A stretch of 64,000 nucleotides of DNA from positions 8,361,501 to 8,425,500 of the forward strand of contig NC_070560.1 of NCBI RefSeq assembly GCF_026914185.1. Reading direction: 5' to 3'. Source of the DNA: Puccinia triticina (Eukaryota > Basidiomycota > Pucciniomycetes > Pucciniales > Pucciniaceae). This document shows, piece after piece, positions 55,726 through 64,000 of this stretch (its first letter is position 1; every line of letters begins with the position of its first letter). The notes beneath the pieces are model-generated. The model did no database searches and was not told the origin of the DNA. It saw only the letters and a program-made list of their open reading frames with translations. The position numbers and the translations under genes are program-made.

Positions 55726-58700
55726 TCACTTACTTGACCACTTCCCATCCCCAAACACGGCCCTATTGAACTTCTCCACCAGATTTCCTCCCAGTGCCTT
55801 GGTGAAACAATCAGCCATTTGCTCCGATCCCGCCACCCACTCAAGGTTGATTTCTCCTTTTCGCAGACGCTTGTTGGTGACATGGAACTCCCTATTGATG
55901 TTCTTTGTCCTCTTCATGCTCGCAGTGTTGGTTGAGATCTTCACCGCCGCCTTGTTGTCGCACAAGAGAACTGGCCTCAATTTGCCCACCAGCGGCGCCA
56001 CAATCCCCGCCATCCAGACGGCCTCGTCGCATGCCATTGATAGCGCCACATATTCTGCCTGACACGTCGACTTAGCCACAACTGTCTGACGCTCCGCATT
56101 CCACGCCAGCGGGACCGACCATAGCGTTGTCATGAAACCATGATGCGACCTTGCCCCTTCACCCATCCAACTAGCGTCCACAATATAAGTCTTCAAAGGC
56201 TCCTCCCCCTCTTCCGGCTCCACTTTAAGCTCAAAGTGCGCTGTTGCCCGTACATAGGCCACTAATCTTTTCAGCGCCGCCCAGTGAGACTCGTCCGTGC
56301 CTAGTGAGAACCTCGCCAGATAGTGTGTCGCATATGAGATGTCGGGCCTGGTCCCCTGTGCAATGTATAACAGAATTCCTATATATGAGAGATATAGAGC
56401 ATCCGGATTTGTTGAATGATTCGACAAGAGATTACTGTCTTGCAGAGGCACTGCGGACATGAGCAAAGATCCGTCCATGTCAAGCAATTTCCTGATCAAC
56501 GCGGGTTGCTGAAGACGAAACCCGCCCTCCGTTTGCCTTATTTGAATTCCGACCAACGACGAGAGTGTTTCGTCCCACTTGAGGGTTAATGCTTCCGACA
56601 GTCCCTCCTTAAGTCGCGCCATCAACCCATCTGAGCTCGCCACCAAGAGACCATCATCCACGTGAATCCACAGGAAAGCCACGCCCTCGCCGCTCCTGAA
56701 AGTATAGGTGCTCAAGTCCTGGGGATTTGCCTTGAAACCGATTTTCCCCAGTGCCGCCTTGAGATGCAGCCACCAGCATCGCCCCGCTTGTTTGGTCCCG
56801 TAGAGCGCTTTCCTCAGCTTCCACACCTTCCCCGGAGTCACAGGATACCCCGGCGGTGGCACCACCCAGACATCTTCATCTATCTCACTATGAAGAAACG
56901 CCGTCTTGACATCAAATGAGGCAACCGGCCACTTCTTCTTTGCCGCAACCGTCAGTGCCGTCCTCATCAACGCAAAAGTGGGCGTTGGCACAAAAGTCTC
57001 GTCGTAATTGACCTTCCTGATCTGCTTGTGCCCGCCAACGATTATCCTTGCCTTCCTTCGCCAAATGTCTCCTTGCATTGTCCGCTTGGTGCCCAATACT
57101 AATAGCCACCTTGACCGCAAGAGTTTCTTCTTGTCACTCGGAGGGTCATCCTCGATTGCTACCCCCAGGTCCTCCAATGACTTCTGCTCCTCGTCCATGG
57201 CCCCTTGCCATTCACCAGCCTCTGGTGATCCAACTGCCTCGTGGTATGACGGAGAATCACCCCCATACGGGTCACGTGCCTCCAACGCCGCCACCAGCAC
57301 ATCTTGAAGGTCCAACTCGTCCCCTAGTTTGAAGTCCCCGAGTCTTGTGCATTCAATAGCTGACAACGCGATATCCATCTCACCGCCAGCATCCACGCGG
57401 TTTGACAGAGCGTAAGGCTTGTTCTCCTCAAATTGAACCTAAGCTGACGTCGAGACTTTCCTTGTCTCCTCATCCCACAGTAGCCACCCCTTGGAATCCG
57501 GTGCCACTCCGATGTGCCTGGTTTTCTGCGAATACAGGACCATCTGCTTCTTTGATCATACATGTACGCCACACACCCAAAAACTTTCAGCAAAGCCAGC
57601 GAAGGTTTCGTCCAAAGAACCCTCTCAATGGGGGTCACGTCATGTCCGCGATGCACCAGTTGATTGAAAATGAACGCCGCCTGCCTGAACGCATACGACC
57701 ACAGGTATTTAGGAAGACGCCTTGTGTGTAGCAGCGACCTCGCCATCTCAGCCAGTGTTTGGTTGACCCTCTCAATTGCCCTGTTCTGATGATGTTTGTA
57801 TGGTACCGCCCTCTCGTGGACAATCCCTTCAGCCGCCAGAAAATTGGATAGATTCCCGCTCTTCACAAACTCCAGAGCATTGTCCGTATGCAGTCTCTTA
57901 ACCTTCCAGTTTGACAGGTTATTGGATTTTTGGATCCAGTTTATAACCTGCTGCGTAGCGTCTCCCTTCGTCTTGATTGGAATCGCGGAGACCATGCCCA
58001 AATTCAAATCTTGAACCGACAGCACATACTTGAATTTGTCCAACGATGAATCATACGGCCCAATCAGATTGGCCGCCACAACATCTCCCGGCTCCAAGCA
58101 TATGTTCCTCAAAGGTGTATCCACAGGCGAGTGCGTCGCTTTCATTGTTGCACACGTGTTGCATCCCCTATTCGGCGACACCTCGAAACCCGGCACATCC
58201 AGCACAGCCCCCTTCTTCACCGACTCATGCAGCATCCTCAGGGAAAGATGCCCAATCCTCTTGTGCATAACCGCACTCTCCACCGACATTGCTGCCGCGA
58301 AGGCCTCAGACGCAGAGTATCGCAAGAAACAGCGATCATTGATTTCAAATGAAGGAAATGAGACATTGTTCTGGACTAGAGTATATTTCTCGCCGTCCCA
58401 CCTTACTTCACCATCCCATCGCCTGAATTTGCCCAGAGAAATGATCGTACCACTGATGTTTGGGCAGTATAGAACGTTCGACACCTTCAACTTCCCAAAT
58501 GGTGTCGGCAATTCGATGTCCCCTACTTGCTTCACGGGAAACCAATCTGTAGAAGCAACTATGAGGGACATGGCAACAGGCCTGAGGGAGGTAAAAAAAC
58601 GGACATTGTTGCTGACACTGTCCGTTGCGCCCGAGTCCAGAAGCGCTGCGTCGCTGCTCCCGGGCTGCTTCTCAATCGATGCCACTATCGCCTTGGGCCG

Positions 58701-59972
58701 TTGCATGAGCGCCGGATGACACACCGCCGACTTCTTCAAGCGCGCGTTCGGGTCCCTGAGTCGAGGGTCTCCCACCGGCGGCTTCTGATCCTTCTTGAGC
58801 GGGCAATCATTCATCCAATGCCCCCACTCGTAGCAGTACCGGCAGGGATTTTTTTCCGTTAGGACCCTCTTCGCCCACGCGTCGCTCTTCCCCACAATTG
58901 ATTGCGACTGGTCACCGCCTTTCCTAGCTACACTGTCACCGGTCCCGCCCCTCGCCGACCTGTACGCGAAAACTGACGACTGAGCCGGCACGACACTCGA
59001 GTTCATTCTTCCTGCGATCTCCAAGATGGTCTTCGACGAAATCATCACCTTGGGGTTGACCGCAATTCGAGCGTCCAGGGCATTGGCTATCCCTTGGAAG
59101 TGTGGGTGGCATCGCTGGTGAATTAACAACGCCAGAACTAGATCCTTGCTAATCGACCCGGTACGCTTTTCAATTTCATCTAGACACATCCGCATTTCCG
59201 AACAAGCCGTGTTTAAGTCAGCCGATATGTCCGTAGGTTCGCTTGCCTTGGCCCATCTCGACATGATGTAGGTCCAGGACACGTTCGCAAAACGAGATTG
59301 GAGAGTCGTGAAGGCCACACGCCCAGCTTTGCCCCGAACCGAGGCGACTAGCAAAGGGTGAACGCTGTTCTCCACCAGGACTCCCGTGAGTGCAGCCCTA
59401 TCCGCATCGTCGTCCCTGGCAGTCGACACAAAATATTCCGCGGCCTCAAAAACCCGCGTGACCGTCGCCCTCAGGAATAGCTCCCAGTCTGGGAAATTGA
59501 CCCCATCTTTGGATAATTGAGGTTCAATCGCTTTCCCAAGCTTTTGATACTTCGAAAGTGCGTCGGCCAAGGCCACTGCCCGCTCGGTCCCTGTCTTCGA
59601 ATCGATCTTCTGTTCGACAGGTCGATTTATGCTCTGGAGCAATATCGCAAGCTGATCAAGTGAAACAAACTGAGGCCCCGCGGTCGACCCTTCAGCAGGA
59701 CTCTTGCCCTTGTCCCCCGGCTGACCTTCCTGAGCGCTCATCACGTCACCACTTGCCGACGCGGAAGTTGGTAGGGGGGTGTGTATGGCTGCGTACGGCG
59801 GGAAGTTGAGCAGGCGTCTATGAGGGGATGAATGTGCTGGCGGTAATGGTGCAATTGACCGAGCAGCGTTCTTGCTTGCAGTTTCAGATTCAGATCCGGT
59901 CGAAGTCAAGTTATCAAATCGTTTTCCCGACCGAGTTCCACGCGGCAGGTCTGGTATCTGAAAATAAGACAC
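55726..59972 (-). pseudogene. Copia-4 Gag-Pol with one frameshift
   Basis: The first frame (59972-57324) holds Gag with a CCHC knuckle (CRYCYEWGHWMNDC, near 58830), protease (LLDSGATDSVSN), and integrase (HKRIGHLS, CNTCATMKATH, HTDNALEF, QNRAIERVNQT). Near 57555, in GATCAAAGAAG, the coding shifts by one base. The second frame continues with 'GVAPDSKGWLLWD'-type sequence into RT (FDVKTAFLHSEI, ALYGTKQAGRCWW, IHVDDGLLVASS) and RNase H (VDASWMGEGAR, STCQAEYVALS, DCFTKALGG) to 55726. Gag, IN, RT and RH motifs are intact, so the single shift is the main defect. No LTR was found upstream of 59972. Confidence 0.93.
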
Positions 59973-60057
59973 CTTGCCTGATGCTCACAAACGTGGCGCG
60001 TAGTTCACAACAACCACTTCGGGAGATGCACACGTAGGGCGACTCACTTTAGTAGTT

Positions 60058-60946
60058 TGTCCTGCCCGACCCTCTACGAGAAAACCTTTTCTTTTGAAAG
60101 AAATTCAACTCCCAAGACAGAATTGGGACCGTCCGACCAATTGAAAAAAAAAAACCGTTTGTGTCTCGAGCCGGAATTGAGAATACAACCAAATGACTGT
60201 TCGCCCGAGTCGGAATCGGGTCTAGCGAGGATCGTTTGTCGAGTTTGTGAATGGTCAAACTAAAGTGTATTTCTAGTAAGCAACATGATACAAGGAAATA
60301 CACGAGAGAAATAAAATAATACCTAAAGGCAAAGACAACAATAAAAAGGACACGAGCGAGGATACACGAGAGGACAAGGAAAAAGAAGAAGAACTAAGAA
60401 AGATAATGTTAGCCTGAGTTATTTGAACAATGGCGAAAAGACTTGTTGATGATGAACATACTGAAGTGAGAAGTCACAGTTGATCGTCGTTGATGGATCG
60501 GCGGAGGGTCGACAGGAAGGGAAGTGACAGCGCTAGATTATCGGCGGAGTATCGAAAGGAAGGGAATAGCGAGAAAGAATCGAGAGGATGTTTTCAAAGT
60601 GGTAGAGATACGCAAGGATGATCTCAGAGATAGAAGTTTGACAAAGAAAGATGTCAATTGTGGAGGAACAGCAGCGCGAGAGATGATAAGATAAAAGGCG
60701 CCAAAAGCAGACAAATAGATAGAGTTTGTCTGAGAGTTCCCCGAGGAAAGACCAGTCGAGTGAGGAAAGTGAGAAGCTTATAAGGTGGATAGCAAAGTTT
60801 CGAGCGGGGATTTTGCAGAGGGAATCTTGAGGGTCAAGCGCGAGTGATGACGACATCAAGATCGATCGAGCAGATGATGTCATTAGAAAACAAACTGGGT
60901 GTCACGGGACATGTTCCTCTAGAGGGATATCACTCAGATATCAACA
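60058..60946 (-). repeat. Copia-5 3' LTR (left end tentative)
   Basis: On the minus strand a polypurine tract (GAGGGAAGGGGGGG, 60947-60960) is followed by TGTTGATATCTGAG, fixing the start at 60946. The other end is placed at a GGGCAGGACA (60058) because of CA, but no second LTR or target duplication is available to test this. Confidence 0.6.
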
Positions 60947-62400
60947 CCCCCCCTTCCCTCTAGACGACAAAGTCCCAGAAGGTCCAAAGATTTGAGGAGA
61001 GCAGGGCGCGGAACCGACTTTGTGAGGAAGTCGGCCAGCATTTTGTTGGTTGAAGTGTACTGCAAGACAATCTTAGATGATTTGATTACATCACGAATGA
61101 AATGGAGTTGAATTTCCACATGTTTCATCCGCTTCGCATTGGAATTTGCTTGAAAGTTCGCAACCGCAATACAACCCTGATTATCTTCATGAACAACCGT
61201 TGGAGTGTCGGCAGAGGCAAGTTGCACTTCATCCAGGAATTGTCAAAGCCAGAGCAGTTCACAGGAGAAATCTGTGAGCGCTCTGTATTCTGCCTCGCAG
61301 GAAGACAAGGAAACAACCGGCTGTTTTTTGGTTTGCCACAAAATCAAGTGTCCGTTGAATTGAGCAAGATAACCAGTGACCGAGCGACGAGTGACAAGGC
61401 AATTGCCCCAGTCTGCATCCGTGTAACCAGTCAATGCATCAGGGGAGTCGCAGCGATAGACTAGAGCGTTGTCAACCGTGCCGGCAAGATAACAAAGAAC
61501 ATGGGTGAACGCCTCCCAATGCTTGATGCCCGGTGCCTTGAGGAACCGCGACAAAGAGCTGACAGCGTACGCAATGTCAGGTCTTGTAGCCGTCGAGAGA
61601 TAACTCAAGGCCCCAACAGCACTCCTGTAATTAACGCCGAGTGAGTTGAAGCGGTCTTGATCTTCGACCAAAGCTTTGTCGAGATGTTCATTCGGGACAA
61701 GCGGAGTAGAAACTGTACGGCAGTTTGCCATGCCGTACAAATCCAGAAGAGAGTGGACATAGTGGAGCTGCGAGAGAACAATCGCACCCGGCTCATGGAG
61801 AATTTTGATGCCCAACATTAAGTTGGAATGACCCAAGTCCTTCATGTTGAACTCTTGCTTAATTTGATTTTTGAAAGGTTCCACATTTTTACCAAAGACC
61901 GCCAAGTCATCAACATGCACAAATATCCAGACAGGTTCTTCATCCAAGCGGTAGAAAACACACGGGTCCAAAACCGCTATGTGAAAACCGACAGAGACAA
62001 GCCACCTAAAGAGTCGGTTGTACCAGGCAAGCGGAGCTTGTTTGAGCCCGTAGATCGCTTTGTTGAGACGAAGGCATTTTTTCTTTCTGTCCAATTCGAT
62101 ACCTTGAGGAATTGACAAGAAAACCTCCTCATCAAGATCTGTGTTGAGAAAAGCAGTTTTGACATCCAGCTGATGAAAGTTGAGGTTATGTGCCGCTGCG
62201 AAGGAGATGAGAGCTCTCAAGGAATTCAGACGACCGGTCGGAGCAAAGGTTTTTGAGAAATCCACCCCATGAACCTGAGAGAAACCCTGAGCGCACAGCC
62301 TGGCCTTAAAAACCAGGCAATCCCCATCTTTCTTTTTCTTGAAGACCCAGGTCTTTCCAACCGTCTTCATGGAAGGAACCAAGTCGACTACGTCCCAAAC
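60934..62400 (-). pseudogene. Copia-5 reverse transcriptase-RNase H, 5'-disrupted
   Basis: The frame starts abruptly at 'VWDVVDL', the usual start of Copia RT, because element Z is inserted at 62401. RT motifs are complete: KARLCAQGFSQVHGVDF, QLDVKTAFLNTDL, AIYGLKQAPLAWY, VHVDDLAVFG. RNase H has YTDADWGNC, SLSSCEAEYRAL and ADFLTKS. One in-frame TGA at 61243-61245 lies between 'LLWL' and 'QFLDEV', where an arginine (CGA) is typical. Gag and integrase should lie beyond element Z, outside the window. Confidence 0.93.
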
Positions 62401-63645
62401 TGTCAGCCACAGAGTACAAGTCACAGTACCTTACACGTACCAAGTACCTGAAAGAAAAGTGACTGAAGATCGAGGATGAGAGAAGACAAGGGCTGAAGAA
62501 GTCAAGAGCACAAGATGCTCAGGGACTCAGAACAAAAGATCAGAAGTCTCCAAAGGAGCAGGTCTGTCTGATATGGGCCCGGAACTGAGTGAGTGTGTAT
62601 TTCGTGAGGGAACAGAAGAAATACACTGTGACAAGGGGCCTAGAGAGGGGGCCTAGTTGGATATGGAACACTCTGGAAAGGAAAAGAACAACAACAGAAA
62701 TAAGCCCTCTTCTGGGCATGGGGCAGAATTCTAACAGTACCTGCAATTGTTCACATTACATATAGTACATTCCTTTTTACGCCTTTATTACATATGTATA
62801 TCATTAGATACAAGCTTAAGAATGTACTCCTGTTATACATTACATTACAGATAACCATAGTTAAATACAGTTACCATAATTTACTGTTGTTATGAGAGTT
62901 AAGTTACGTGCAACAGTAAGATCACAATACATTGTAATATTACTGTACACGTGAAATACCCCAAGACAGGTATCACTCATTTATCCCCTGTTACGCCTCA
63001 GTCCCCATTTACATAATATATTGGTTATGATATAAATACATAAACAATACATGATGCAATCCAATTCAAAGAGCACTGAATGGAATCACTGATTGGTTAT
63101 GATCAGCTAGTGTGCACAGCTACTGATCTAGGATCAGTACTGATCATTACACTGCCCTGATCATTTCCAATGTTGATCCTCATGAGGATCTGCTTCCCTT
63201 GAGCGCTTCCAGTTCCCCCCTGGTCCTGAAGCGCCTCCAAGCGCCTCATGTTCCCTCCTGCTCTTTTCCCCTCTATATAAAAACGCCCCCCAGGACTGTT
63301 TATCCCTCAGAATATTATTACAGCAAGGTTTAACACATACATAGTTAAACAGTGCCTTCATTATCAACCATCATTCAATTCAGGAATACTCTCAACTCTT
63401 GATTACCCTTACCTTTCTGTAGGTAAAACCACGAACCCAAGTTGAGTTATTCCTTGGATGCCTCTTAACACCCTGTGTTGATCTGGATGCGCCTTAATTG
63501 AGCAAGCCTCTCAGTCAAGATTACTGATAGAGTGAAACCTTTTACAGGTCTTACCACAAACCCCTTGGCCCATCCTTGGCATATTACACTATCATCTTGC
63601 TAGTAACAACCCTCCCAGACACAGTTAGTTACCTACAGGCTGACA
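62401..63645 (+). repeat. Element Z 5' LTR, hosting a solo LTR
   Basis: The block runs from TGTCAGCC to GGCTGACA (perfect inverted ends) and interrupts Copia-5 RT. Without the 288-bp solo LTR and its duplication it is about 950 bp. It is followed by a primer-site motif and a gag-like frame, so this is the 5' LTR of a plus-strand element that extends beyond the window. Confidence 0.8.
62449..62736. mobile_element. Solo LTR, 288 bp, TSD GTACC
   Basis: Plus-strand ends TGAAAGAAAAG and AATTCTAACA, flanked by GTACC (62444-62448 and 62737-62741). It is nested in the LTR of element Z. On the minus strand it starts TGTTAGAATTC and ends TTTCTTTCA. The parent family is not otherwise present in the window. 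Confidence 0.92.
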
Positions 63646-63647
63646 AT

Positions 63648-63660
63648 TGGGGGTCTGGCC
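63648..63660 (+). promoter_or_regulatory. Element Z primer-binding-site-like motif
   Basis: TGGGGGTCTGGCC, two bases after the LTR end, is the same as the sites of X and F; after it the sequences diverge. Confidence 0.65.
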
Positions 63661-63732
63661 TATTATTTATCCGTGATTCTCACTCCCAAACCGTGATAAT
63701 CATACTAACATACCTATTTCCTTACCATTTTT

Positions 63733-64000
63733 ATGCCAAAATGTCTTGTTAAAAGACAAATGACCACCATTATCTGTGATTTCAAACCCAACTCCAACCT
63801 CCTGAAATTACAGAAATACACAAAGGAAGACCCTAATAACCTTGAAGTCCAAGAACACATCAGAAAAACCCATACACTGATTGGAGAGGACCAATTCTAC
63901 AACTGTACCTGGATAACTTACAGTAGTCTTTGGATAACTTGTATCTATCATCCTGACGGTACACTTATTGATACTACTGAAGAATCAGAATTTGTGGAAG
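63733..64000 (+). CDS. Element Z first ORF (probable Gag), partial at window end
   Basis: An open frame starts at ATG 63733, 72 bases after the primer-site motif, and runs to the end of the window without a stop (89 codons, MPKCLVKRQMTT...). No domain was recognised; the position just after LTR and primer site makes Gag likely. Earlier ATGs in this leader were not found in the same frame. Confidence 0.55.
   Translation, partial: MPKCLVKRQMTTIICDFKPNSNLLKLQKYTKEDPNNLEVQEHIRKTHTLIGEDQFYNCTWITYSSLWITCIYHPDGTLIDTTEESEFVE

Overview
This window is a eukaryotic, transposon-saturated stretch, most probably from a basidiomycete fungus and, as an inference, a rust fungus (Pucciniales). The grounds are short spliceosomal introns (about 50-110 nt, GT..AG), Copia, Gypsy and DIRS-like reverse transcriptases of fungal type, hAT, Mutator-like and Harbinger-like DNA transposons, a Tad/Jockey-type LINE, and one fungal SNG1/DUF3533 membrane-protein gene. 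Nothing prokaryotic is present. Only one gene looks like a normal host gene (34798-37125, minus strand, 11 exons, 488 residues). Nearly everything else is mobile DNA in successive layers.

Left block (1-20765). A minus-strand Gypsy element with DIRS-like features around it was built up by serial insertion: an old Gypsy 'G' (PR-RT-RH at 16723-18540) was hit by element 'F' (terminal repeat 15871-16722, leader with a hairpin array, intron-containing gag, DIRS-like RT-RNase H ending at 10394). F was hit by element 'X' (terminal repeat 9752-10393). X was hit by the plus-strand Copia-1 (1545-8025, TSD CGTAA), which itself carries a 966-bp insertion inside gag.

Middle block (20475-33892). A terminal repeat of Gypsy G is split by Copia-2 (20766-33841, TSD AGTTT). 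Copia-2 is split by Copia-3 (23672-29441, 844-bp LTRs, TSD TCAAC) and by a CACTA-like element (31872-33038, TSD CAA), and the latter is split by a 216-bp foldback MITE (31993-32208, TSD CCT). Removing each insertion plus one TSD copy restores the reading frame beneath it.

Right of the host gene (37735-45046) lies a LINE interrupted by five separate insertions: two MITEs, a Harbinger-like element with an internal hairpin array, a solo LTR and a near-intact hAT. A Mutator-like element (about 46400-52605) follows. It encodes a FAR1-type DNA-binding domain, a MULE transposase and a C-terminal OTU-like cysteine-protease domain, and it is broken by three further insertions. The right end holds Copia-4 (55726-59972 coding, minus), the 3' part of Copia-5 (60934-62400, minus), and the start of element 'Z' (62401 onward, plus) whose gag runs off the window.

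A common thread is decay. In most of these unrelated elements the in-frame stops are TGA where a CGA arginine codon fits, and several lost catalytic aspartates are Asp-to-Asn changes at CpG. Most substitutions between LTR pairs are also CpG transitions. This points to deamination of methylated CpG as the main inactivating process. The host gene shows no such damage. All statements rest on reading the sequence; no database search was possible.
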